Shown one piece after another: positions 1 through 8,819 of a stretch of 29,176 bases of DNA. The position numbers and the translations under genes were made by a program. Position 1 is the first letter of the stretch; each line of letters starts with the position of its first letter. Where the stretch lies: the NCBI GenBank assembly GCA_009602725.1, contig WELB01000053.1, forward strand, positions 306,185 through 335,360, in the 5' to 3' direction. Under the pieces are notes generated by a model. That model was given only the letters and a program-made list of their open reading frames with translations. It made no database searches and had not been told where the DNA came from. The stretch comes from Spirogloea muscicola (lineage: Eukaryota > Streptophyta > Zygnematophyceae > Spirogloeales > Spirogloeaceae).

Positions 1-1
1 C

Positions 2-2282
2 GCCGCCGCCGGCGGCGGCGGCGGTCGGGCCGGCTCGTCCTTCGTCACCTGCGAGGGCTGCGGCAAGGCCGTCTTCGGCCTCACCTTCGGCTTCCACGAC
101 TGCACGGGGCTCGCCGCCGCCATCGCAGCCTCCCAGCGGGACCTCCTCCGTGGCCGCGTGCCGCCGCCGCCGCCGCCACCCTCGCAGGGTGGCGGCGAGG
201 GCCTCGACCTCGGCGACAGCGGCGGCAGCGGGTGGCTCGAGGCGCCGCTGCTGGAGCCGCAGCCTGGCAGCACCCCTGCCGCGGCCGCCGCTGCCGCCAC
301 AGATGCCAGGACCTCGACTGCGACGAGCTTGCCGCAGGTGTGGTTCTGTTATCATTAATCTAGAACCATCTGCTAGAGGCTGTAAGTAACCGAACAGACC
401 TACGACGTTAGGCCCCTTTCTTCGTCGCTTAGAGGCCATTACCTTGCGCTCAGCTAATACCAAGAAAGCAACATGTAACGATAATGGTATGATGATTACC
501 AAGCTGGCGCCTTTCGGCCTTTTGGACCTTGTTCATTTCTGTCTGGGCTGGCCTCACAGCCCCCGCTCCCGGCTTGGGAAGAGCTCACGCCTTCTTGCCG
601 CAGGGCTCGCAGATGTCAGCCGAGCCCCTGTCGTCTCCAATGGTGGCGAAGGCTGAGGAGAAAGCCGAGCAGGAGGAGAGACCTGGCCTGGAGGCCCTCT
701 CTGTGGAGCGCGACACGCTTGCCATGGAGCTGGCGGCGGCGCGGAGCGACGTGCAGTCTCTGCAGGCCACCGTGGATGAGCACGCCAGCTGTGAGGGCCT
801 CAGGGCCTCGGCGGCAGCTCGGGAGGCGGCCCTCCTGCAACGCGAAGCGCAGCGGGAGGATGAGCTCCGACAGCTCCGGCGTGAAGTTCAGGACCTGGCA
901 GTGAGGTCCAGGTGAGCTTCAAGAAGCCCTGCCAGGTAGTGTGCTGCTTGTATAGGCAGGTTCTGCCATTGCGGCCTGGGGGCTCCTCAAGTCTCACTGT
1001 CAGGGCCATGGCTGTCGGCGGCCTGCAAGTGGCTGCAGCTCATTGTCAGAATGTCAATGCAAGCCTGGGCTGCAGCTGCCAATAGGCCCTGCTGTTCAGG
1101 TGTTATCAGCTGGCAGCATTGCCAGCACTGGGCCAGTGATAACAAGAAACATTTACCTTCTGATGCTTGTAGCGTATTTCAGGCGACGTCTTGAAGCCCT
1201 TGCACCTCATCATTGCTCCATTGCGATCCGCCCCTTCTTGAGGCACTCTGACATTACTGACGGCTTTGGATCATCAAGTCTAACCCTTTCGAATCAGACT
1301 CCACTTTAGGCTTTCCTACACCAGATGGAGCAGCCAACCTGAACCTGAACCTGAACCTGAAACCAACCTGAACATTTTGTTACAATGCAGCCACCTGGAG
1401 CTGGAGCTGTGCGAGTCGCGTGAGCGAGAAGGCGTGGCAGCGGCAGAGGCGCAGTCCATGTGGGAGGAGCTCCTGCTGCTGCGCGCTCAGCGGCGCTCTG
1501 GCCTCGCCGAGAAGTCGGAGGACATAGCGCGCAAAGAGCTGGAGCTGCAGCGCGTGCGCAAGGACCTGGAGGCGTGCCGCGAGGAGTTCCGGCGGGAGAT
1601 TGAGGCAATCCGCATCGCGGCCTCGTCTGCAGAGGATGATGCGAGTGGTGGCGTCGAGCCGTCAGGTGGCGTCCTTGTCCTGGGGAGGAGCACGCCTGCT
1701 GTTGGCCGGGCCGCCAGGACTCGGAGCGCCTCTTGCTCGCCAGCCAAGCTGCCAGACCTGGCACAGAGCGCACGGCTTTGGGCGCTTGGCACCAACCCGA
1801 CGCGGGAGTGTGGTGACATGGCCACCACAGCCACAACAATGCGAGAGCCCGTGTCGATGGGCGACGAGATGTGCGCCAAGGCCCTGACAGGCCTCAAGGC
1901 TGGCGCAGACCCCAAGCTGGCGGCAACAGTGGGCGGACGGGCCGGCGGCGACCGCAATGTGGCCTGGCTAAGCGGGAGCCTCAGCACCGGCAACAACTCG
2001 GAGGACTCGGATGACGACGACCTTGTGCGTGTGCGGTGGCAGAGGACTCGGGCAAGGGCTGCGGTGCGTGCCGACGAGATCGAAGATGACGCTGCAGCCA
2101 CTGAAGAGAGGGATAGTGGCGGCAGCCAGCAGGCAACGACGCCGTGGGGGCCCTTCCCGCTGCACAGGCGGCTGCGGAAGCGGCTCCAGTTCTTCTCGCT
2201 GGCTACCAATGAGGAGCTTCCAGATAGTCCCACGGTACTCACGGCCACTGGCGTGACCACGCGGAGCAGGTCCAAAACCTGA
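2..2282 (+). CDS. Coiled-coil protein with N-terminal CxxC-x11-HxC motif (5' end missing)
   Basis: Three exons, 2-337, 604-911 and 1391-2282, join with matching phases (0 then 2) and give about 511 residues; the start lies left of the window. Residues 17-34 read C-x2-C-x11-H-x-C ([19 protein letters not shown]), a plausible zinc-binding site; from memory the spacing resembles an N-terminal motif in some plant HMG-box-related proteins. A Pro/Ala/Gly-rich linker follows. Residues of about 130-295 are rich in Glu, Arg, Leu and Ala with heptad-like spacing, so a long coiled coil. The C-terminal third is disordered, with an acidic run (NSEDSDDDD) and a basic end (TTRSRSKT). An alternative donor at 2269 (phase 2) could splice to an acceptor before 2487, replacing the last residues with a basic/Ala-rich tail ending at 2721. 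The function is unknown. Exon structure is fairly secure; the motif's role is inference. Confidence 0.6.
511..597 (+). repeat. R1 interspersed repeat, copy 1 (inside gene 1 intron 1)
   Basis: Shares the core GGACCTTGTTCATTTCTGTC followed by GGGCTG-6 nt-CAGCCC and a pyrimidine-rich end. It ends six bases before exon 2 of gene 1, so its tail supplies most of the acceptor's pyrimidine tract. Confidence 0.7.
1338..1361 (+). repeat. CCTGAA hexamer microsatellite (4 units)
   Basis: Four perfect CCTGAA units lie 30 bases upstream of the exon 3 acceptor of gene 1; a fifth partial unit follows at 1367-1372. It is inside intron 2 and needs no function. Confidence 0.85.
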
Positions 2283-2789
2283 GAGCTGCTGCTTTTGGCT
2301 CTCCATGATCCCCTGGGCAAATGGTGCACGCCGCTCACGGCACCGTGGGACTGCCACCTGCTGTCAGTGGCTTCTGCCAATGCAGCTGCTTGGAGTATCG
2401 GCAAACAGCTCGCCCGAGGGCTCTCGCTGGTCGAAGAGGCAGCCCATACCGTCGACAGAGCATGGCTAGCCTTTTCCTGTGCCTAGAAAGGGGCCGAGGC
2501 CTGCCACCAAGGGGCGCAGTGCGAGCTCTGGCTCTGCCACGGGGCCTCAATCGGCTCCGAGAGCGTGCATGTTGGTGGCCGCTGCTCTGCCAAGCCTGTC
2601 ATGCGAGGCGGGGGGACCAGCGGCGACGGCAGCGACGGCGGCGACGGCGGCGGCCCTGGTGGGCTACACAGTACCATACCTGGTGGCAGCTGCGCAGAGC
2701 CCTCCACGCGTCACAATGTGATTAGTCAGCAGGGAGGTCAAGAGGTCCTCCCTCAAATCAAAAGAGGACGAGAAACCTCTAGAAATTGG

Positions 2790-2848
2790 AGGTGATGGCT
2801 GTGAAAGGCCAGTCCAAAAGATTGGACAAGGTTCAGAGGGGCCTGAAG
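2790..2848 (-). repeat. R1 interspersed repeat, copy 2
   Basis: Minus-strand copy lying against the 3' remains of the copia reverse transcriptase. It keeps the GGCCCCTCTGAACCTTGTCC start and the GGCCTTTCACAGCC half of the hairpin; the distal half is lost. Confidence 0.65.
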
Positions 2849-3097
2849 TGCAAACTCCTCACGAAGCAAAGCAAGTGACCACCATGGATGGCCACTGAGC
2901 TGAGATTTGGACCTAGTCAAATCATATAGGTGCCTGCCGAGGAAGATCAGGTCATTGACATGTAATGCACTTATGATGAAACTGTCTTCACGTCTAAGAA
3001 CGAAAAGATATCCACGTTTCCATCTGCAGTTCTTTTGATAAACGACAGAGCTGAAGGAAAAGACAAAGGTGCCCCCTGTAGTGCCGTGAAGGCACAA
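2849..3097 (-). pseudogene. pol: copia reverse transcriptase fragment
   Basis: The minus-strand frame contains LRREDSFIISALHVNDLIFLG. This fits the copia catalytic region, in which a 'Y.V..... l.lYVDD.l..g' pattern is expected, but the active-site YVDD equivalent reads HVND (2951-2962), losing the first catalytic-motif residue and one aspartate. About 35 residues upstream and 20 downstream are still loosely alignable; the rest of the polymerase and RNase H are absent. It is truncated by R1 copy 2. Confidence 0.55.
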
Positions 3098-3597
3098 GTA
3101 GATTCAAGTGGTGCTGCCATTGAACTTGTAGTAGGCTCGGCAGCTGAAGGTCTTTGTAGGGACTGGATGTGCTGATGTTTGGACTTCAGCAAATACTTTT
3201 TCACTTTCCAATGGTGTTGCATCATTGGAAATAACCAAGCCTGTAAAAGACAAACACTCATCACAAGAAGGAAGTTGAGGATCAGAAGTCCAAACTCCTT
3301 CTGATGATGGCTGCTGCACGATAACCAAGCATTGCAGAAAAAAACGTTCCTTGCTGAATGCCAGCAGCCACTGCCTTTTTCTGCATGCAAACAATGTTTT
3401 TAGCGTTGGCAGCTTCCTGCCTCAAACAGCATTAACATAAGTCTGAGGTCGAGAAAGAGAGGAAGGATCCCCCTGCCATGCCATGAAAGCATGTTCTTGT
3501 GGAAGTGAGGAAGATGTGGAAGAAGCAGCAGGTGCAAGGACTTCAAGAGGAACAGCAGCTGCATGTACAGCATGTACTGCTCCTTGAACTTGCAGTC

Positions 3598-4262
3598 TCA
3601 CTCCCTCTTGCTCCATGCTGTTGAAATTGGTCTCCCTCCAATGATGTTGGGAGTAGCAGAGCTTGTGAAAACAGAGCCATGAATACTTGAACGTTTCCGA
3701 TTTGCGGGGTTAGTGCATGCCCTCTCTGCCGGAGCACGAGGATGACGAGATGATGACTGCTCAACAATTGAGCATTGCAACCGATACATGTTCCCATATT
3801 GCATTCCTGCAGCCACTACAACCCCTGTTACGTTGCTGATGAGTTGACAAGCATTCGCAGAGAAGTTCACCTGCTTACCTTGAGAAGTTGCCTTACAGAC
3901 AGAAAATAGATTCGTCTTCAGGGAGGTAACATACAGGACATTCTGCAGGATGCAGGGAGTACTTTTGTTTCCTACTTGACAACGAATTCTTACTGACCCT
4001 AGGCCAACAGCATGACCTGCACTTCCATTAGCATAAGTTACAGAAAGAGGTGAAATACGTTCGAAGCTGGCGAACCAGTTCTTCTGGCAGCAGACATGCT
4101 GAGTTGCTCCAGTATCTATCAACTAGACATCATCGTCCTCTAGCTTAGTAGTGTTAGTTCCAGAGACAGCCATGAAGGCTTCCTCTGCGACTACAGACAA
4201 TGTCGAGGATGGTTTTGGATGAGGGTTTAGTTCTGGATACTTCTTCCAGCCTGCCGACATAG
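3598..4262 (-). pseudogene. pol: copia protease / pre-integrase region pseudogene
   Basis: After an in-frame TAG at 4123-4125 (a tryptophan is usual here), the frame reads LIDTGATQHVC, the catalytic D-T/S-G-A motif of copia aspartic protease. Then come VTYANGSAGHAVGLGSV and ILQNVLYVTSLKTNLFSV, the standard 'vLyvP.l..NLlSv' landmark, and a Gag-pre-integrase-like stretch up to QYGNMYRLQ. The frame upstream of the stop (AFMAVSGTNTTKLEDDD) joins smoothly to the protease, confirming a point nonsense change. Downstream sequence becomes Ser/Ala-rich without integrase zinc or catalytic signatures. The region is nonfunctional. Confidence 0.75.
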
Positions 4263-4501
4263 TCGGGCGGGTAGCTTGGGGCATTCTAGCGTCCCGCAAG
4301 CCATCGTTGCATGCTATAGAATGCGGCTATCATTGAGTCTACAGCGCTCCCAGGCACTCGCGATACACCAGCGTGCTGGTCGTGCATTAGCCCTGGCTAA
4401 TGGCTTCCGTGGTGGTGGTTTGGCGCCTCAGTATAGCATGTCAGATATGCATGTGCTCACTCGGGGATATTAGTTTCACCCTTAGCCAGCTCATTACCCA
4501 G
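4263..4501 (+). mobile_element. LINE 3' tail inserted in copia between gag and protease
   Basis: The plus-strand frame ends in LQRSQALAIHQRAGRALA...MSDMHVLTRGY-stop. This parallels the tail of the LINE at 6185-6690 on the other strand (LQRAQAHALHQKAGRALA...VSDLYVLTRGY-stop). The nucleotide match is imperfect, so it is an older or different subfamily. Copia gag sequence is on its right and copia protease sequence on its left, so it inserted into the copia copy. Confidence 0.6.
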
Positions 4502-5394
4502 TTAACAGGACATTTGTAAGGCTAGAATTGGCCTCCCTTTCAATTTCATGCGCACCGCGCGCCTTCTCTTCCAGCATGTTTTCTCGGTGTGTCTAGATCT
4601 CTGACAAAAGGAGCAGATGGGAGACCCTTTCAAACTGGTAGTGCTGAGAAGTGCCAAACCATCATTGGAGCTACTACCATACACCTTCTCCTTCCGCTTG
4701 GTCTCTTCCAATAGAAGCCTGGATATGACTTGAGACAGCAACGGAGCTGGTTCTCTCCCGTCAAGAGAGGTCACTACCAGCTCGTGGGATGCAGGCAAGC
4801 TAGAAAGTAGATATGAGGCCATATGCTTTTCTGAAACCGGACTATCTAAGATAGCAAGTTGGTTTCCTAGACTCTTCATTGCATCCACATGGGTTAGTAA
4901 TGAGGCTCCCTCTGTCATTCGTAGAGCGAGTCTCCTGAACAAAAACATCTCATTTGCAGGCAATTTCGGCTGGTAGAGCTCTACGAGCCTGTCCCAACAG
5001 GCCTTTGCAGAGTCTAAGAGCTCAATATGATGCAGTTGATCGTTTTCTGTGAATTGAGAATAATTACGGCCCTAGCCTGATAGTCCATTCTATGCCAGAA
5101 GCCAAACTCTGACGATGTATGATCAGGCTGGTCAAGACTCCCATCAAAAAGACCCCACAAACCAATGGCTTGCAGCACAGTTGTCACCTTCAGACTCCAC
5201 AAGGAAAATTTATCTCCCCCAAACTTGAAACCGACTGCTCTTGGAGGGAGTGCCGCGCTCCTTCCTCGCCTTCTTGCCCATGGCGGTGACGGCGGCAGGG
5301 TCCGGCGGGAGCAGGCCGGCAGCTGACTCAAGGCAGGTGGCGTGGGCGCTGGCCAGCGAGGAGGAGCAGTGGGCCGAACAGACTTCATGCTCAC
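4502..5394 (-). pseudogene. gag: copia gag (capsid/nucleocapsid) pseudogene
   Basis: The first part contains GFKFGGDKFSLWSLKV and FGFWHRMDYQARAVI, matching the start of copia Gag, where the 'F.G.nf..W' and 'W...D..A...I' positions are typical. The frame then shifts near 5060 and continues as SAKACWDRLVELYQPKL and EMFLFRRLALRMTEG, the usual middle of copia Gag. At 4574-4615 a zinc knuckle, CSFCQRSRHTEKTC (C-x2-C-x4-H-x4-C), identifies the nucleocapsid. The reading stops at 4502, exactly where the inserted LINE tail begins. A proline-rich N-terminal stretch of about 50 residues upstream may be leader rather than protein. The element cannot make an intact product. Confidence 0.75.
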
Positions 5395-5569
5395 TGGGCC
5401 CCCTTTTGTGTGAATTGGAAGAATGCCAATTTCACGGCACAGTGGGTCCCGGCAGGTCGACCCGCCGTTAACCTAGTTAAGCCGTTAAGCTAGTCGGGCA
5501 GGGGCCGACTGCAGAGCCGGCTCGCAGGTGCCCGTTAAGCTACTGAGCCCGCAGGTGCGAGGCACATTT

Positions 5570-5581
5570 TCACACGTGTGA
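5570..5581. repeat. Perfect palindrome TCACACGTGTGA
   Basis: A 12-bp perfect palindrome centred on CACGTG (G-box core), with a second CACGTG at 5589-5594. It may be a bZIP/bHLH-type site or part of the palindromic mobile DNA around it. No gene start lies nearby, so the second is more likely. Confidence 0.5.
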
Positions 5582-5662
5582 TCTGCCCACGTGTCACCCC
5601 GATGGTCCGGGCAGGCCGCCCCCTGGAAGCGACAAGCGCTTCACAAGCGCTTTTTTTTAAAA

Positions 5663-5772
5663 TGCATTAATGCATATATTCTATTTTATGCAGAAAGCAT
5701 AGTCGTGCAGAAATCAATGTAGTAATGCTTAAGTGTCCACTTAGCGCATAAAATCAATATGCATTAATGCAT
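5663..5772. repeat. AT-rich imperfect inverted repeat (MITE-like)
   Basis: The left arm (5663-5691) and right arm (5746-5772) are reverse complements except for a few bases in the middle. Each ends in the 12-bp palindrome TGCATTAATGCA. About 54 bases separate them. The composition contrasts sharply with the GC-rich flanks, as expected for a small inserted element. Confidence 0.65.
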
Positions 5773-5785
5773 AAACTCCAATAGT

Positions 5786-5829
5786 GGACGGAACTGGGCC
5801 CTCCTCAGGAGGAGGGCCCAGTTCCGTCC
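5786..5829. repeat. Perfect 21-bp hairpin with 2-base loop
   Basis: Bases 5786-5806 and 5809-5829 are exact reverse complements separated by AG. The arm begins GGACGGAACTGGGCCC. Such a structure would extrude easily and is not followed by a T-run, so it is not a simple terminator. Confidence 0.9.
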
Positions 5830-5834
5830 GCGCT

Positions 5835-5957
5835 CGTGGCAAATGGCGCCGTTGCTTCTTCAGCGGGGGGATTGAGGCGTCCTAGTCAGCAACAAACGTG
5901 GCAAACGGCGCCGTTCCTCCTCATCGCGGGCAAACGGCATCCTAGTCAGCGCCCAAT
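5835..5957 (+). repeat. Two tandem ~61-bp imperfect repeats
   Basis: Units 5835-5896 and 5897-5957 share CGTGGCAAAyGGCGCCGTT at their start and TCCTAGTCAGC near their end. A third start (GTGGCGCTTCC) follows. The block abuts the perfect hairpin. Confidence 0.7.
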
Positions 5958-6047
5958 GTGGCGCTTCCGTGGCGGGCCTCCGCGTCCGGGCGCGCAAAGG
6001 GTTGTATAGCCGAGGGTCTCCAAAGACCGCGCGACACGTACCCCTCC

Positions 6048-6137
6048 GTCCGTCCGTCCGTCCCGGTGTACATTGGCCCTAAGGGCACGGTTACACCCGC
6101 CCTAAGGGCCGGGTTGCACCGGGAAGGACAGACGGAC
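6048..6137. repeat. Nested inverted repeats with two CCCTAAGGG cores
   Basis: The outer arms 6048-6066 (a CCGT run) and 6119-6137 pair at 16 of 19 positions. Inside, GGTGTA...TACACC brackets one GGCCCTAAGGGC, and ACCCG...CGGGT brackets a second CCCTAAGGG. This cruciform-rich layout is typical of nonautonomous DNA-transposon ends. Confidence 0.65.
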
Positions 6138-6184
6138 GCCTGGCGTCCACCCTGTCAGGGTCAATGAAGGAGTTGTGTATTAAG

Positions 6185-6690
6185 AGATGGAGGGCCTGTG
6201 TGGCCAAGTACAATGGCAAGCATTTTGACTAATGTACATCACCTGCTGCTAAGCTGACCCGCTCAGTAACCACGAGTCAGCACATAGAGGTCGCTAACTG
6301 ACGCCCGAATACCGGACGGCAATTGACAAGCTCTTGAGCTACCAGCTAAGGCTCGACCAGCTTTCTGATGCAACGCATGAGCCTGAGCTCGCTGCAGACA
6401 AGGTGACACTCCACATCGCAAGAATGACAAGTAGGCTGCCGGCATGCCCATCTGAGCTGGAAGCATACCCTCACGTCGAGCATATCCCAGACTTGCAATA
6501 GGTTTAAGTAAGGTATGGAAGCGAGGACCCATGCAGCCGAAAGTGTCAATTGCGGCTGTTAGGAGGTGATCACTGCGGGGGTAGTCAGAGTAGTGTTGGA
6601 GCTTTCTCTGCTCTGCACCTCCCACTGCGTGTGGCCAGCGATGTGAGTTGATGCGGAACTCCTGTACGCCTCCGTCACAACCACATCAAT
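6185..6690 (-). mobile_element. 5'-truncated non-LTR retrotransposon (LINE), C-terminal ORF and 3' UTR
   Basis: The minus frame ending at the TGA at 6263-6265 reads WPHAVGGAEQRKLQHYSDYP, then TAAIDTFGCMGPRFHTLL, SFLRCGVSPCLQRAQAHALH and VSDLYVLTRGY. From memory the 'E..K...Y', 'A.dtfG.mGp.f..lL' and 'flr..vs..LQRaqA' positions match the extreme C-terminus of LINE reverse transcriptases common in algae and oomycetes. A 78-base 3' UTR (6185-6262) follows. Its sequence recurs at 28651-28815 and 12120-12210 and ends near GGCCCTCCATC on the minus strand. No reverse transcriptase domain is present, as expected from 5' truncation on insertion. Confidence 0.65.
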
Positions 6691-6825
6691 TAAGGCTCGT
6701 AGGCCTCCGCCAGGTTGTACCCCCACAATGTTCAGGGTGCGACAGTGGTGGTGTCTGTCGTGCTATGTCCTATCGACTGCCTTTGTGTCGATCTGACTAG
6801 GACAGCTGACTTGGCTTACTACGTG

Positions 6826-6980
6826 GCCTCCTAGGTTGACTCATCCACTTTTGTGTGTGATTCACACTAAGGATGGATGACCACTTCTCTCTCTCCCTCT
6901 TATGGCCTCCTGGGCTGGGTTATACACTTTTTTGCGTGGTGCACGCTAAGGATGGAGGACCACTGCTTTCCCTCTCTCTC
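6826..6980 (+). repeat. Two tandem ~78-bp imperfect repeats
   Basis: Both units run from GGCCTCCT through CACTTTT, CACrCTAAGGATGGA and GACCACT to a CT-rich end; they start at 6826 and 6904. The second unit flows into a long TCTCTC/CTTTCC tract. Confidence 0.7.
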
Positions 6981-7010
6981 TTCCTTCCTCTCTTTCCTTT
7001 CCTATCTCTC

Positions 7011-7115
7011 TCGACGACAACAACAACATCGACCGCTCCTCCAAAGTGGACGACAACAACACCCTCGACCGCTCATCAAATGCGGACGACAACAACGACG
7101 ACCGCTCATCAAACG
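7011..7115 (+). repeat. Three ~36-bp repeats (GGACGACAACAAC ... GACCGCTC)
   Basis: Units start near 7011, 7047 and 7083, each with GACGACAACAAC and GACCGCTCmTCAAA. One plus frame gives a Thr-rich repeat (WTTTTPSTAHQ, RTTTTTTAHQ), but no wider coding signal supports a protein. Confidence 0.7.
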
Positions 7116-8819
7116 CGGACTTCTACGTGGACTACAGCGACCACAAGGGCCAAAACCCACGCGCGACGCCGACCGTCAGCAGACCGTTCGAAGCGCAACG
7201 AGGGATGCCCATCTGAAGGGACCTCAACCACCCACAAGACCGTGAAGGTGGGCGCTGCAGAAGCGGTGGCGAGGCGATCGTGGAACGGACGGCTGAATTT
7301 GACCATCTTACGGTCGAGTCGGCCACTGCGACGGGTGACGGCCCACGACAGCCGGCCCATCCAGCTTAGCCTACCAGCGTAGCCAACGGCCGAACCTGGC
7401 CTATCAGGCAGCGCTAAGATCTTCGCCGCGCCCGGCCCAAGCCGGGGCGAGCGACCCTTGCAGTCTGCTTTGCAAGTCTTACCCATTTGCCGCGAGCCAC
7501 GCCTGCGCCACCGCCGCGCCATAGAAGCGTAGAGCCTAGGGCAGGACCCGCAGCAGCTAGTAAACCTTCGCACGGACCTGCGGCGCGACTGCGAGAAGGC
7601 GTGGTGATTCTGTGGTGAGCAGCCTCGAGTATTGCGCTGCGTATCGCAATCTTCACTAGGCTGAGCACTAATTCTCAAATCGCATCAGTTACGGCTGTGC
7701 ATTGAGGCCTAGTAGCACCATCATCGATTGGCATTCACTGACCTTGCACAAGTGATCATCTTGTGGACAAAGGGACTGCATATTCACTTGTGTATGCTTT
7801 TTCACATAGCTCGCATTTCAAGATACACTTGTATGCTTGCATCGCACCATCTGACCGGTTCACAGTGGCCACGAGTCACTTGGTTCTGGATACGGAAACA
7901 ACTGCTCAGTAGACAGTCCATGGTCCTTTATACTAAAGCTAAAGTTCTAATTCGGACTGTTCTTACCTTTCTTCTTATGTTGTGAGACTTTCAATGATTC
8001 TCAATGTTGGCCTCTCGTCGGACTGTTTTCTTTCAGCCTGGCCAACGGGATCGACAATTCCATTCGGCTTGTTACATGTGTAGTCTAGCACGTCAGTATT
8101 TGTCGTTATCTAGACTAATCGATGCCATTGCATTGCGCAATCGACGCCTTCTTGCATGACACGTCACTGAGAATCCGTGGTGATGGGCATTATATTGCTC
8201 ACTTCCACGACGGCGCGGTAGCCGGCGTCGCGCGTGGCGTCAGGGGGATGGATGCGGCCATGGAGGCCGTGTTGTCCTTAAGCGAGACATTGCTAAGGGG
8301 AGGCCTTCAATGACTGGAGCTAGCTAGCCAGCTTCAGGCGGCGACAGCAGCCGCGGACTAGTTTCCCATCCCCCTCCCTTCCAGATTAGATAGGGGTGGT
8401 GAGTGGTTCTGCGAAGGCGGTAACCACCTGCAGCACCTGCTTGGTGGGCGGCAGCTAGCCGCGTACACCGCCTCAAGCAGCTCTGTCAGATACTTGGGGC
8501 GGCGCCCTCCCGGGCTCTCCGACGCCAATATAACCAAGGGCACCAGCCGAGTCCCCTTTTGCGTAGCGAGCGGGCTCTCACTTCCTGCATACTGGCCCAA
8601 GCCCTGCCTCTCTGCCCTCTCAACGCTCCATCTCCCCTCACCTCTCAGTGGGCTCTGCCCAGCCGCTGGCACGCCGTTCGGCCTTCAACAATCTTCCGCT
8701 GCTAACGGTAGCCCGCCATGGCTGCCGATGACCAATCTGTCCTTCAGTATCTGTCTCAAGGCCGCCGAGACGGACAAGAAGGGCCATGCCGCCGACGACG
8801 ATGAAATGCAGTAAGAAAC
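7116..8819. other. No gene supported
   Basis: Open frames here (for example minus 7109-7678) are arginine-rich with no recognisable domain. Two GC-rich islands, 8200-8300 and 8460-8815, stand out from AT-richer flanks. The second contains a good start context, GCCCGCCATGGCTGCC at 8711-8726, opening a 28-codon frame, but I cannot connect it to a splice chain. Confidence 0.4.

Larger units (their letters stand above)
2849..5394 (-). mobile_element. Decayed Ty1/copia LTR retrotransposon, internal part
   Basis: Reading leftwards on the minus strand, the order is gag (from 5394), CCHC zinc knuckle, aspartic protease (DTGATQH), pre-integrase region, then a fragment of reverse transcriptase, which is copia order. 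It is broken by a frameshift in gag near 5060, an in-frame TAG just before the protease (4123-4125), a LINE tail inserted at 4263-4501 on the opposite strand, and a large deletion removing the integrase core and most of the reverse transcriptase. I found no convincing LTR pair or primer-binding site. The right-hand neighbour, 5395-6170, is palindrome-rich and could contain LTR remains. Confidence 0.8.

Noticed and set aside
1487-2404. 305-codon minus-strand frame opposite the coiled-coil gene
   Set aside because: Ser/Arg/Ala-rich shadow of a GC-rich coding exon on the other strand.
2283-2486. In-frame readthrough of the TGA at 2280 (66 open codons follow)
   Set aside because: Stretches this long are common in GC-rich DNA here; no selenocysteine or readthrough context is evident.
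7109-7678. 189-codon minus-strand frame
   Set aside because: Composition is Arg/Ser/Gly-rich without motif, and it crosses a minisatellite; open by chance in GC-rich DNA.
8199-8258. Possible minus-strand first exon (MAASIPLTPRATPATAPSW) with a GTGAGC donor
   Set aside because: Looks like a transit-peptide start, but no downstream exon with recognisable protein could be linked to it.
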